DNA from: Molanna angustata
Taxonomy: Eukaryota > Arthropoda > Insecta > Trichoptera > Molannidae
Length of the DNA stretch: 64,000 nt
Direction of reading: 5' to 3'
Assembly (NCBI GenBank): GCA_963576475.1
Contig: OY754969.1
Coordinates: 26,612,958-26,676,957 of the forward strand
The translations under genes were made by a program, and so were the position numbers. This document shows, piece by piece, positions 49,139 through 60,689 of this stretch (within the stretch, counting starts at the first letter, position 1; each line of letters starts with the position of its first letter). The notes beneath the pieces are model-generated. The model was not told where the DNA came from, did no database searches, and saw only the letters and a program-made list of their open reading frames with translations.

Positions 49139-49700
49139 GCTAATATCACTGATTAAAAACTACTTTGATTGTTAATAAGCTTTTATTCAGTGCGGTTGCC
49201 ATCACTAACCTCACTGAATTAAAGCCTGCTTTGATTGTTGAATAGCTTTTATTCAGTGCGGTTGTCTGCGCTAATCTCACTGAATAAAATCCTGCTTTGA
49301 TTGTTGAATAGCTTTTATTTAGTGCGGTTGTCTGCGCTAATCTCACTGAATAAAATACTGCTTTGATTGTTGAATAGCTTTTATTCAGTGCGGTTGCCTG
49401 CACTAACCTCACTGAATAAAAGCCTACTTTATTGATTGTTGAAAAGCTTTTATCCAGTGCGGTTGTCTGCGCTAACTCACTGAATAAAATACTGCTTTGA
49501 TTGTTGAATAGCTTTTATTTAGTGCGGTTGTCTGCGCTAATCTCACTGAATAAAATAATGCTTCGATTGTTGAATAGCTTTTATTCAGTGCGGTTGTCTG
49601 CGCTAATCTCACTGAATAAAAGACTGTTTTGATTGTTGAATAGCTTTATGTATTGAGTGCTATTGTCTGCGCTAACTTCACTGAATAAAACACTGCTCTC
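49139..49700. repeat. 66-bp tandem array with a hairpin in each unit
   Basis: About 8.5 copies of a 66-bp unit with GCGGTTGTCTGCGCTAATCT, CACTGAATAAAA, a 23-nt spacer (TACTGCTTTGATTGTTGAATAGC) and TTTTATTCAGTG. The two 12-mers are exact reverse complements, so each unit can fold into a stem. As 66 is a multiple of three, a fake 22-residue repeat protein appears on the minus strand. Confidence 0.85.
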
Positions 49701-49917
49701 ATTATAATTATTGTCAAGATGTTTGAATAACAGTCAACATGTTGACAATTTACGGCATAGTTGGGGAAGTTTTGCGCATCTATCAACCATGCAAAAAAAC
49801 TCAAATTCGCGCTCTTCACTGCCCACTCGATCATTCAATATGTTTTTCAATACCTCGCTTTACCTACATAATAAAATAGCTAATATCAATATTGCGGTTG
49901 GTTTCAATAGTATATTG

Positions 49918-49994
49918 CGGTTGGTTGGAAGAAATTGACTAATGACAATAAGTCCACCAGTGAACAATGCGCAAAGATGAATAAATAGATAAAC
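49918..49994 (+). repeat. SINE family A, tail fragment
   Basis: GGTTGGTTGGAAGAAATTGA, then CAATAAGTCCACCAGTGAAC and an AAAT-rich end. It lacks the tRNA-like head. Confidence 0.6.
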
Positions 49995-50541
49995 TATTTT
50001 TTCTAAACTATGTGCGTAAATATGTTGCGGGCATGCCAAAGATTTCCATATAATATACTAGATGGAGTAACTCCGTGCAATAAGTGAGTCATGGTGTATC
50101 GCGCATTTGATTTCTTGGTTGGCAACAAATTGCAGTTTTCCATACATTTCAACACTTAACTAGGTAACTGTTCTCTAAATATTAATGAACAAAGTGTTTT
50201 TTTTTTCGACAAATAAATCCGAAAACAATTCACACTAGACGTTATTCTCTATAGAAAAACGATATTTTCTGCCCACCTTATTGCCAAAAGTCCCGTGGAA
50301 AAAATCCTCACTTCGATTCATACAAAATTTGTTAACTGCGACATCTAGTATATTATATGAAAATCTATGGGGCATACTTGTGTCATAGAAATTTTATTTA
50401 GCATAGATAATTCCCAGAATGCCCAAATATTTCAATGCATAATAGTTAAAGGTAGATATAATGCGTAGGTATGGTGTGGGTTTATATTTTCTACTTACTC
50501 TACAATATGCATCGTGCGATAGGTGTACATAGTTTCTATTT

Positions 50542-50761
50542 TATAATAATAATAATAATGAACACTTCCTTGCACCCTGCGCAAGTTGCAAGAGTTTATT
50601 GTCGTATGAAATTTCTTCCAACTAACCAGTGTTTCCAGCCCAGAGAAGCAATATTTGCGTGAGAAATAAATTAAAATAAATTTCGCCTCTGCTGAGAATC
50701 GAACCCAGGACGCCCGCACAGAAACCAAACGGCTTACCAACTGTGTCACGGCGGTCGGCAT
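50542..50761 (-). repeat. SINE family A, nearly full copy, minus strand
   Basis: Read on the minus strand: head with GACACAGTTGGTAAGCCGTT, TCTGTGCGGGCGTCCTGGGT and TCGATTCTCAGCAGAGGCGA. The body ends GGTTAGTTGGAAGAAATTTC, then GCGCAGGGTGCAAGGAAGTG and (TTA)n at 50542. The best example of the family here. Confidence 0.8.
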
Positions 50762-51535
50762 ATTATGTTATATTGCGGGTGGAAATTACACAGTGAGTTT
50801 AATGTCGTGGATTTAATATAAAACATAGTTGAACATAAATTAAAAGATTACGAACTGAGAAATAGTGGTTTTTGAATATCTGTTTAGAATTTGAGAAGAT
50901 ATCAATTTTATTCCATTAGATGAAGTGCTCAAAAAAACGTACGTTCTGCTCAAAAAAAGATTGAAAAGCTCTGGGTATGTTTATCATGGGCGTACCCAGA
51001 AACTTGTTTGTCAGATAATTCAATGGATATAATGGGGGCGGGGGATAATAGAGCGTGGTAAAAGCCAGTATTTTTATACTTCATTATAATGTATGAGGAG
51101 ATCACAGAGTTAAGAAAGCACGCGAGACAATGTGAGTAGATGCCCAGACGACCACTTAGGAAATTGCTAAGAGTTGAAATCAATACGAAAGACCATGCAT
51201 CAGAGAGTGCAATAGATAGATACACCATCATCAGATACACCCCAATAAGTGGTAGGAAATATAACGTAGCGAAAAATCAGTCCATTAAAAAGCAATTCAA
51301 ACGACCACTGAAAATCAGTTTGGTTTCAGAAAAAATATGTAAAAACGAGTGAATGGTGAACGAGTAAAGGTTGTCAATCCCTAAATTATTTATACGAAGC
51401 CTAATTCATTTTTTTTTGCAAATATTAAAAAACTATAAAATGTTGACAGATGAAAACATAAAATGTGGCAACTTGTTATTGGGTGCGTGTTAAATTTGAA
51501 TTTGATATAGTACCTGTTAGTTGCCCGAGGTGTAA
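50762..51535. other. no gene recognised
   Basis: A 70-codon frame at 51140-51352 and a 96-codon minus-strand frame at 50950-51240 overlap; neither resembles a known protein. Probably repeat-derived or random. Confidence 0.4.
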
Positions 51536-52272
51536 TATAAAAAATATATATAGAAAAGAAATAAACGGTTATATATATGAAAAACTTGTCAATAATAGAT
51601 ATTTAGTGGATGCATTTATATATGAAAAACTAATCAATAATAGGTATTAAGTGGATGCATTTATATATGAAAAAAATAATCAATAATAGATATTTAGTGG
51701 ATGCATTTATATATGAAAAACTAATCAATAATAGATATTTAGTAGATGCATTTATAATTTATATATGAAAAACTAATCAATAATAGGTATTAAGTGGATG
51801 CATTTATATATGAAAAAACTAATCAATAATAGATATTTAGTGGATGCATTTATATATGAAAAACTAATCAATAATAGGTATTAAGTGGATGCATTTATAT
51901 ATGAAAAAACTAATCAATAATAGATATTTAGTGGATGCATTTATATATGAAAAACTAATCAATAATAGATATTTAGTGGATGCATTTATAATTTATATAT
52001 GAAAAACTAATCAATAATAGGTATTAAGTGGATGCATTTATATATGAAAAAACTAATCAATAATAGATATTTAGTGGATGCATTTATATATGAAAAACTA
52101 ATCAATAATAGGTATTAAGTGGATGCATTTATATATGAAAAAACTAATCAATAATAAGTATTAAGTGGATGCATTTATATATGAAAAACTAATCAATAAT
52201 GACAATAATAGGTATTAAGTGGATGCATTTATATATGAAAAACTAATCAATAATAGGTATTAAGTAGATGAA
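51536..52272. repeat. 45-bp tandem array with five-unit higher-order pattern
   Basis: About 16 copies of GTGGATGCATTTATATATGA + AAAACTAATCAATAATAG + (ATATTTA or GTATTAA). The two end variants are mixed along the array, and an extra ATAATTT insertion occurs at about 51751 and again at 51985, 234 bp later, that is once per five units. This marks duplication of a multi-unit block. Confidence 0.85.
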
Positions 52273-52281
52273 TTTTACACA

Positions 52282-52632
52282 TTATGCTAGTGCTAAAAAA
52301 GTGGTGTGTGGCACCGGCTTAGAATTATGTAAACTGTTTCTATTATCGTTTTCGGGTATTCCGTGAATAATAAATAATAATACATTGGGATGATTTTTAT
52401 AGCGTCGTTTTTGTGATAACCTCACCTCAAGGGCGCTTTGAATATAAAACAGGTTTTTGTAAGACTCGCGGAAGAAATGAGTTTTCAGGTGTTTCCTGAA
52501 TAGGGCCAAGTTGTCGATTCGCCTCAGCTCAGGTGGTAGTTTATTCCACGAAACTGGTCCAGCCACAGCAGAAGCACGATCACCGAAGGATGTATCGTTG
52601 ACTCTATTTATTTCAGTTAACTTGCCAATCAT
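52282..52632 (-). pseudogene. LINE C-terminal fragment (SFGDRASAVAGPVSWNKLP)
   Basis: 116 codons including TSFGDRASAVAGPVSWNKLP, PELRRIDNLALFRKHLKTHF. The FGDRAxxVAxPxxWNxLPxxLR...FKxxLKxxLF pattern is the usual C-terminus of CR1/Jockey-group non-LTR retrotransposons. It lies downstream (same strand) of a TATA-bearing block at about 52770-52880 that also occurs at 62690-62830. Confidence 0.6.
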
Positions 52633-52739
52633 GGATGTGGTGTCTGACCGAGGTATTTGTTGTCGCTCTTAAGAGTCGGGTATCGATAATACCAGAGTCA
52701 AATAACATTTTCCCTAATTCAGCGATGAGGTTCACCATC

Positions 52740-52870
52740 CATTCTGAATGTTGCATTTTAAGTGAGAAGAGACTGGTGTATAATGATACACAAATGTGTC
52801 GTGCTTCCTTTTATAAGACAATGCACATCCACATACCAGTCACTGGTTACCGTGGTGTATGTATGTATGT
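52740..52870 (-). promoter_or_regulatory. TATA-containing block of a repeat, copy 1
   Basis: On the minus strand: GTAACCAGTGACTGGTATGT, GTGCATTGTCTTATAAAAGG, AAGCACGACA, then CCAGTCTCTTCTCAC about 45 nt after the TATA. The second copy is at 62690-62830. The TATAAAA at plus 52809-52815 and a start-site-like CAGTCT suggest a pol II promoter from an LTR or other element. Confidence 0.4.
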
Positions 52871-53039
52871 ATATCAATAAGTAGATTTATACACATAGTT
52901 TGAGCTATACAGAGGACTCAACATTTCATACCATGAAATTACGTTATGCACACATAAAGTCACGACGAAACTTATAGTACCTATGCATTCTCTACGTGAT
53001 ATCTGTCGAAAAATTGAGATGAAAAATACCATTATAAAT

Positions 53040-53700
53040 TGTCATTATGAAATCTGCCGTATTGTTATTTATTTATTTATTCAGACATTCACCGCTTAAA
53101 GCCCTTTACAAAACAAAATATTAGATGACACCATAAACTTAACCAAAGAAACACAATTTATAAACATTCATAACATATATACCTACATATCAACGTTAGC
53201 AGAAAATATATGATGACGATTCTTGTTGATGATTCCATCGTCAATAAGAAGTCTGCCGAATCATTGATAGGTGCATAATAAGTATGAAATCCGTCGTAGT
53301 TATGATGATTGCGTCGTCAATATGCCGTATTATTAATGGTTGCGTTGTCAGTATGAAATCTGCTGCATGGTTAATGATGGGTCGTCAGTAAAAAGTCTGC
53401 CGTATCATTGATAGTTTCGTTGATCAGTGTGAAATCCGTCGTAGTTATGATGATTGCGTTTTAGCCAAACCTTTGTTATCGGTAATAAAGGTTTATCTAT
53501 TTATGATTGTACTGTTTGTCTGTGAAACAAAACAAAGTGATAAAACATTTAGTTGCACAAAACCAAATGTTTTGTAGTCACGATAGTTCGGTTAATTTTA
53601 AAATGAAATATTGTTACTATTAACAAAAAAAATTCAGTGTATGCCGTATTGATGGTTGCGTTGTCAGAATGAAATATGCCGTATTGTTGATGATTGCGTT
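53040..53700. repeat. degenerate minisatellite (TCTGCCGTATTGTTGATG)
   Basis: Scattered copies of ATGAAATCTGCCGTATTG and TTGATGATTGCGTTGTCAGT-like words, spaced about 40-75 bp apart, interrupted by about 170 bp of other sequence near 53465-53635. The piggyBac at 53738 inserted beside it; similar words resume after the element at 55800-55880. Confidence 0.5.
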
Positions 53701-53737
53701 GTCAATAATAAACCAAGGCCATACGACATGTAATTAA

Positions 53738-55782
53738 CCCATTTTTCGCCGCTCCTCGAAAAACCGTCATATATGTTTGAAAATCAAAACACTAGCCTAA
53801 AATACTTTGATTTAGATAAATTTGAAAAAAAAATGATAAAAAAAAATAGTTTTTGAAATATGAGGTGGTGCGCTACCGCACCGTCAGCGGAAAGGGGTGC
53901 TACCAACTAATTCAAGCTAAATACAATGTGATTTTTAAAAATACAGCATTTATTAAAATAAAAACATTATTTTTTGTACAATTTTATACATTATATTGAG
54001 AAGTAAATATTGATAATAAATTTAACTTAAAAATACATTATTTATTACAAATATGTACAAAATTATAATACATATTTATTATTTAATAAATGTACAAGAA
54101 ATAAAATATAGAATAACCATCTGCATTTATAAATTATGAATATATTTTAAAATATTGACCAATTTGATTAATTTACTAATTAATTTTTGATATGATATGA
54201 TTTTAAACATCCACGGTGTAAAAATACATTACATGCACGACAAGAAAAAATAGTATGCGATTTGCAAACCCGGCATCGTCTCCGAAAATCTGTTTTTTTT
54301 GTGATTGTCTATTTCTTTAACTATAATTAAATATAATCGACTTGGTCGACCTGTCGAGTTATAAGATGTATTTGAAGACTCATTAGATTTATAGTAACTG
54401 TTCTCTTAAAATTTAGAAGTGACATTTTTTGCTCTGAATGTATAATCTGATGGAGGCGCCAAGCATTACATAAAGCGACATCACAATAATTTGAAAATGT
54501 GCTCCACCACCATTTTATACCTCTAATTTTTATTCGATAATTCGATATGAAATTGTCAGCTAGGTCCACACCTCCCATAAACTTGTAAGTTATGAATAAC
54601 TCTCGGTTGAGTTACCGGGGTTACGGGACTTTTTCTCTCGCGAATATCTCGTTATATTTTGAGTTGGTTCGATTAGATCAAAATTTGTTGCGACTGTGAC
54701 AACTCCACTGTCTTTCCATCTTACGACTAGTATTTATGATTTGCTGGGTTCTTTAAGATTTCATAAAATTATATCACTACCCTACCACCTAAACCTAAAT
54801 TATAGGTATCGTTAACATTTCCCGATGATTTTCCGGCATAAATGTCGCTGGCAAATATATATCCATCGTAGGACGCAAATTTCCATGCTTTTAATCCAAA
54901 TATTATTGGTTTTCCATGAAAATACATTTAAGAACTGTGCATTCCGCGATATGGTATCATTTGCTCGTTAATTGACAATGCATAAGCAAATATCTCAAAC
55001 TGCTGAAAATTTTTACTCAGTAATGATACAAATGAGCGTAGGTGGTGCGAGCGAGCGATGACTCGTCGTTCTTTATAGAGTTTATCAATCTGATCAATAT
55101 GAGAATTATTGAGAATTTGCAGTATGCGTTTCGAGAGTACCAACAGTGTCTTGAAATTTCTGGCCTTGAAAATTTTCTTCCAAATTATTTTCGTCGATAT
55201 CCTCTTCATCCGTCAGTTCTGAAGCCTTCGGTGGCAAAATGACCACCTGTGGTTCATCATCTGGATCATTGCCACTATCCAAATGTTCAATTATATATTC
55301 AGCAGCTTTTTCAGCGGTTAAAAAAACCTCTTTGAGCCATTCTGCAACAAATATAAAAACGCATATAAAGGACAAATTCGAAATTTCATAGTACGCCTTT
55401 ACGCTGACGGTTCGTTAGCGCACCATTGGTATACTTTTATATAAAAAACACATATATAATTCAGTTTTCGATTTATTGTGTAAAATATTGATGAAAAGAT
55501 ACATTTTATTCTAAAATTAAAATGTTAAATTGGTAATTAAATAATCATACATAGAAAATAAAAATATTTGAAAATATGCTTACCTGATATTAGAAATATG
55601 CCAGACTTCAACTACAGCTGGATGACAAATGACAAGAGGTATCCGAAAAATTTGTATATGTAAAAAAAGTTTATAGTTTACCTGAATATAATCCCTAGAA
55701 TAAATGTGTCTATTAAACAATAGATTCTCATAAACGTCTCCTAAATGACTGGTGCGGTAGCGCACCGTCAGCGAAAAATGGG
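53738..55782 (-). mobile_element. full-length but decayed piggyBac element
   Basis: Flanked by TTAA on both sides (53734-53737 and 55783-55786). The termini CCCATTTTTCGC(C)G and their inverse CAGCGAAAAATGGG are followed by subterminal repeats GGTGCGGTAGCGCACCGTCA at both ends. Length 2045 bp, typical of an autonomous piggyBac. The transposase on the minus strand is broken. Confidence 0.88.
54190..55375 (-). pseudogene. piggyBac transposase, frameshifted relic
   Basis: Pieces lie in order on the minus strand in shifting frames. There is an acidic N-terminal segment (55375-55106), a DDE-domain part with NFQQFEIFAYALSINEQMIP (about 55209-54928), and FHGKPIIFGLKAWKFASYDG (about 54930-54850). Then come VVRWKDSGVVTVATNFD (about 54740-54680) and MGGVDLADNFISNYRIKIRG with KWWWSTFSNYCDVALCNAW (54578-54327). 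Last is a C-terminal cysteine-rich piece RRRCRVCKSH...CRACNVFLHRGC (about 54290-54200). The order matches piggyBac transposases. Several frameshifts and stops separate the pieces, so it is inactive. Confidence 0.85.
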
Positions 55783-55786
55783 TTAA

Positions 55787-57270
55787 CTAACCGAATATTA
55801 AAAATTTCGTCGTTTATACGAATTTTGCAGTATTGATGATGATGCGGCAACAATAATATGTAAGTCTGCTAATCAGATAAGTTGTATGAAAATTGAAAGA
55901 GCATTTTGCATGCACATTGAGTAAAAAATTAAAGAAACAATAAATGAAATATTTACGCTAGTATTAAATAGCTACTCTCGCATTACTACATTTTGTAATA
56001 AAAAGTAAATTACACAGTTTGATCAAAAACGATGACAACGTTCCGGTAAGGAAAAGAAACTAGGAGATATTTCTATGAATATGTTACAGGTAACAATATC
56101 GCATGTCAAAGTGAAATAAAAGATGTACGAAAAACAAAAAGTAGTAAAAAATAAATTCGCCACGTGTCTTGTACCACGCGCGAGTACTTTACCGACATAC
56201 CTACCTACCCTACCACAAGATGTGAAGGGCATTAAATTAGGCAGAGGTCGGAAAAAAATATTTCATTGAAAAGGTATTTCCAGATCAGAATGTAATTTCA
56301 GTTGTATAAATTTTCATTCAATAAAGATAGCCGAAATAATCGTCGGAAGTCAGGATAACATAATTTATTTATTTAAATATTGTTTAATACAAAAATACTT
56401 ATCCCTAAATAATAAAATTAAATGTTTTTTAATTAAAATAGTAAATATTTTCAGCTAAGAACACGATATTTTATATATACATATTTTTCAGCTGTAGCAC
56501 TGAGAAAAAATAACATAAAATCAGAATTCCTTTCGACAATTTTTTTTTCAACAGAACTAATCATTATTTCATTCATTTTTCTCAGCGTATTGTTTACAAA
56601 AACAACACGCATTAAAACGGTATAACTTATGTATAAAGATATGTCCTTATCTCATTTTTAGTCAGCAAATCCGGTCAATAAAATAGTATTCAACGATAAA
56701 ATGTATTGATACTTAGATGACGCACAACAATAACATAACGGCTTCCTTGCCACATAAGTGACGATTTTAATACCAAATTGCAAAGTCAACGTAACCTGTA
56801 TTTATAAACTTAGTCTTTATAAATGTTTGAGTATACAGTTTAGTGCAAAAATAATATAACCAAATGTAAAGTTTATAAATTTATAAATAATTAAAAAAAC
56901 TAACGAGGCAAGTATTGCAGAATAAATATTTCATAATGAGCTTTCCTGTGCTGGGGTTCAAATAATGGACGCAGGCATAACAATTAGATGACTTACGCGA
57001 CGTCCTACGTAGGCGATTCAAAGCGAACGCGATTGCGAAGCGGGTTAAATTCCATGTATGTATGTATTTCTATATTATTGAAATAAGATCTAGAAACATG
57101 AACGAACGACATTGTGGTTGATGTTATTAAAATTTCTTGTAAAAATAAATAGAAAATAACCATGTTAATTAGAGTTACATTCAGTCACATTACATTCATT
57201 ATATTTTCATACATGCTCTGATATTTATAATTATAACGATTCCGTCTTTCATAATATTGTTCACATGGTC
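55787..57270. other. no gene recognised
   Basis: AT-rich sequence, starting with the end of the minisatellite interrupted by the piggyBac. No conserved frame or element. Confidence 0.4.
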
Positions 57271-57271
57271 G

Positions 57272-57385
57272 TGCTAATGTATTCTTTGCCGACCCCTAAT
57301 TCTCTTTCTTTCCCTTTCAACTCTATAAATTTTCTTAATAAGTCGTTTTTCATTCATTCTTTCCATGTAAACAAACCACCGAAGT
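57272..57385 (-). pseudogene. LINE C-terminal remnant (WFVYMERMNEKRLIKKIY)
   Basis: On the minus strand a short frame encodes WFVYMERMNEKRLIKKIYRV, clearly related to [20 protein letters not shown] at 33354. It is cut on its upstream side by the LINE at 57388. Confidence 0.5.
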
Positions 57386-57989
57386 GTGTTTACTTTTAAA
57401 TTGGAAAAAGCATATTGAGGAATGTTCGATAAAAATTCGAAAACTAATATATCTATTCTTACGTATTCGCAATGTTTTTAAAAAAGATGACCCTAAGTTC
57501 ATCTATTATGCAGTTGCTCAATCTATACTATGTTATGGCATCATAGTTTGGGGAGGAACGTATAAAACCGCATTTAGTCCCATTGAAATAGCCCAGAAGA
57601 GTACCATTCGAGTTATTAATAAAAAACCTTTTACATATCCATCTAATTCATTATTTACACAATTTGAAGTTTTAGATATTCGTCAGCTATACCTCAAGAA
57701 ATTAATCATTTACTCACATAAGCTCAATATTTCACAATATACTCGAGTTGAAAATTCCTACAATATTAGACACAGATTTAGACACATCCCCAGAACTCAT
57801 ACCACGTTTGCTCAAAAACATTTTGATTTTATTTTACCTCGTATTTTAAACATATTTACAAAAGAATTAATTGGTTCTGAGATATATAATATAAAGTCAC
57901 TGAGTGCTATGAAAAATAAACTATCTTCTTGGATTCTCAACAAAGGTAGAATGAACATTGAAAATATATTTTTTAAAATTATGAAATGA
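57384..57989 (+). CDS. LINE reverse transcriptase C-terminal part
   Basis: 201 codons of the same family as 36653-37446 (minus). Shared blocks include KIRKLIYLF, IYYA(V/L)AQSI, WGG, VI(N/T)KKPF and QLY(V/L)K, which align end to end. It is cut at its 5' end near 57388, so the reverse transcriptase active site is absent. The first Met is a chance internal codon. Confidence 0.7.
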   Translation: MCLLLNWKKHIEECSIKIRKLIYLFLRIRNVFKKDDPKFIYYAVAQSILCYGIIVWGGTYKTAFSPIEIAQKSTIRVINKKPFTYPSNSLFTQFEVLDIRQLYLKKLIIYSHKLNISQYTRVENSYNIRHRFRHIPRTHTTFAQKHFDFILPRILNIFTKELIGSEIYNIKSLSAMKNKLSSWILNKGRMNIENIFFKIMK

Positions 57990-58285
57990 TTTAAAACCGG
58001 GATTTTATAGCTGTATATTATAATTTATATGTTTGATTTTATGATATGTTATAATTATGTGTTAGACATAAGTATGGACTGCGTCAGTTAAAATGAATAG
58101 AAAGCTATTCCGACACAAGCACTGCTTAGTAGAATAGTTCTTATCCACTGGATGTTGGTACTGATAGATTGAATTCTTTTTGTCAGTGCCAACATATACT
58201 AAATTGTCTATTTTTCATATTTTTTGTTGTACTATTGTATTGTTGTATTTTTTTGTATGGTTATTGTGGATTTTGAATAAATAAA
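57388..58285 (+). mobile_element. 5'-truncated LINE with 3' UTR
   Basis: The coding part to 57989 is followed by about 300 bp of 3' UTR ending in GAATAAATAAAATATA. There is no long poly(A), only an A/T-rich end. Confidence 0.65.
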
Positions 58286-58289
58286 ATAT

Positions 58290-59261
58290 ATTAAATATCC
58301 TCGATCTGTATGTCCTTCTAAGCAACCTCATTTTATTCTGCCATGTTCATGTCTCGCATGCATATGTCAAAATCGGTACTAGAATTGCATTATGTATGAC
58401 AAGTTTAAGTTTTCGTATATATAAATACGAAAGTTGTATATAAGGCTAGATTTTTGGGATCAGCGTTCAGCTCCAAATATTTTTGTAAAAAAAAATAATT
58501 GAAAATTTATGACTTTTCGATTCTTGCAATAATACGATTGGCTAAGTTTTGAACTGTTGATTCAAAAATTCAACTAATGTAGTAATCGGGTTGGAGTCAT
58601 ATTCCTTTATTAAAAATTACTGCATGCTCTATTTTTCAGATACCATTCTGCATGAGTGGAAATATTAACTCGCGTCTGGCCAGCTTATAAGGGTGTAAAA
58701 ACTACGCACCGTATCAGACAACCTTTAAAAATAATAGTAGTCTCAACTAAAAATAGGTTAGGGAAACACGAAAAATGTTTCCACCGAGGTTTTAACGTAA
58801 TGCAGTATAAACTCTGTGTTACTTCTAGTGTGAAAATCTCTCTTCTCAAAGCACTGCTATATTGATCTTTTTGGGAGTTGGGATTGAACACAATAAACAA
58901 ACCATAGTTTTTCAGGTCTTTCTACATTGCCTCTAATGAAATATAAATTTACGTTTGATAATATCTTTCTACAAAAATTAAATTATTTTTTCAAACTTGA
59001 CCATTTAAAAGCGAGCAGGAGAATAAAATAAGTGATGGTGAAAAAATAGCATATACCAACTAGAAAAAAATGCTGCAATATGATCTAGGAATGAGCTCGT
59101 TATACGAAAAAAAAAATTAGTAACATAAACGCTATCAAGAAAATATATTCGAGGAATCGTTGAAAAAAAAACAATTACTTAGTAGATCATTTGATAAACA
59201 CAGATTCAAGCCAGACCCAAGATCCAACGTCAGCGCAATAGAGAACATCAAAAAACATTTT
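58290..59261. other. no gene recognised
   Basis: AT-rich sequence. Two overlapping opposite frames at 58656-58900 have no recognisable relatives. Confidence 0.4.
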
Positions 59262-59306
59262 TTTTAACACAAAATGAATATGTCCTTGTTAAACAAGTTG
59301 TTAAAC
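59262..59306 (-). repeat. SINE family B tail fragment, minus strand
   Basis: AATGAATATGTCCTTGTTAA and ACAAG are the reverse complement of the CTTGTTTAACAAGGACATAT tail at 13385. A poly(T)-like run precedes it, as expected for its A-rich end. Confidence 0.5.
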
Positions 59307-59317
59307 ATGAAAGTTGA

Positions 59318-59690
59318 TTCGCCATGGCACATTTGGTTAGCTTCTGTGCGGGCGCCCTAGGTTCGATCCCCAGCAGAGGAGAAATGTATTTACATTCATT
59401 TCTAACGCAATTCTTGCTTCTCAGGGCTGGAAAACTAGTTAATTCATTTATTTTAATTTTGGTACATGTTACAAAATTAAAGAAACAACAAAAAGTTTCA
59501 AAGTAGAATTCAAATTACCAAAATTCCCAGAAAGGCAATGCCTGCGTGTGGGTACACAATATATTAGAAAAATAGATTTTTATATCTACCAAGATTTTTT
59601 ATATCTAGTTAGTTGAAAGAAATTGTCATATGGCAATAAACTCGCCAATTGCGCAGGGTGCAAGGAAAAGTTTATTGTAATCGGTATTTT
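59318..59690 (+). repeat. SINE family A split by an insertion
   Basis: Head and body at 59318-59432 (TGGCACATTTGGTTAGCTTC, GGTTCGATCCCCAGCAGAGG, TTCTCAGGGCTGG). The tail resumes at about 59606 (TAGTTAGTTGAAAGAAATTG, CGCCAATTGCGCAGGGTGCA). About 170 bp of unrelated sequence lies between. The insert has no clear ends. Confidence 0.65.
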
Positions 59691-60255
59691 TCTTTTGAGG
59701 CCTCAATCATTCTCCTCTGCAATTAGTTTAGGATTAATCCAGAACAATGATTAAATTTCACCGGAAGATTGTAGTATTAAGATTGTAGTATTAAGATGAA
59801 GTTATGAAACCAAGGAAGATGAAGAGAATAGCGAGCTGTACCCCACTTCCCGTACTGAAGTAGAAGCGGTAGGGTTCGTTTCGCCATCCATTATTTTATA
59901 TTAAATAATTACCTTTTAAAAAAAATCAAGACAAATTTGAAAACCTAAAACAGTCACGGTCTTACTTGTTATATTTCGTTAAAAGCTTACTAAATGCGCA
60001 ATTAGATACTCACGACTAAAGGGCCCTGTACACGGTCAAATTTGTTTGTCAATTTTGTTTGTCAAACTTCATGCTTTTATCAAACAAAAGCGCATACGAT
60101 CAAACCAATAGATAAATTAAATTTGTTAAACTTGCCCATAGTTTCAGTTTTCTCCTTGCCACGAAGAGAAATTCGTGTGTTGTTATCATCTTCTGTCGTT
60201 ATACAATAATGAGTAATAATACAGATAAGGCGTTTTTGGCATTGACGCTAGCACT

Positions 60256-60471
60256 ATGGATGAAGCAATAGAAAAAAAGGTCGTCAATGGTCTAGCTAGA
60301 GAGTGGTTGAAATTACGGGATAAATATACGCACGAAAATTTGTTACGGGAAAAAGTGCGCAGAGAACCAAATGACTACTCAAACTTCCTGCGCATGGACC
60401 ATAAAACATTTGAAGATTTATTAACAAGTCCTTGCATAGCAAAACTTACTACAAGTACTTGTAAAAATTAA
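60256..60471 (+). pseudogene. Harbinger transposase, N-terminal fragment
   Basis: 71 codons: MDEAIEKKVVNGLAREWLKL, RDKYTHENLLREKVRREPND, YSNFLRMDHKTFEDLL, then unrelated residues and a stop. This is the PIF/Harbinger N-terminal region (YxxFLRMxxxTFxxLL). The DDE domain is gone. Flanking sequence just after the frame breaks shows an internal deletion. Confidence 0.7.
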
Positions 60472-60689
60472 AATATTATGTTGTACCTATTTGTATACAA
60501 ACTACAAATGTTTAGAGTAGGTAACTGTATATGTTGTACTTGTAAGAATTAAAATAAAATAAACATTATCTTTTGTCCTGTTATTGAGCTGATTCCCGAT
60601 TCTTCCCCCACTTGGTCTTGCAGAAATTCAAATTCTTTGTAGCACCATAATGAAGGTACATATTATCTACAATTCATCAGTACCAGATC

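Noticed and set aside
49146..49412. Repeat protein of 22-residue units
   Set aside because: By-product of the 66-bp tandem array; no start context, and copies break the frame.
51536..52272. CRISPR-like array
   Set aside because: There are no unique spacers; the repeats are directly tandem and the setting is a eukaryotic genome.
54928..55242. Two opposite host genes
   Set aside because: The minus-strand frame is a piece of the piggyBac transposase and the plus-strand frame is its antisense shadow.
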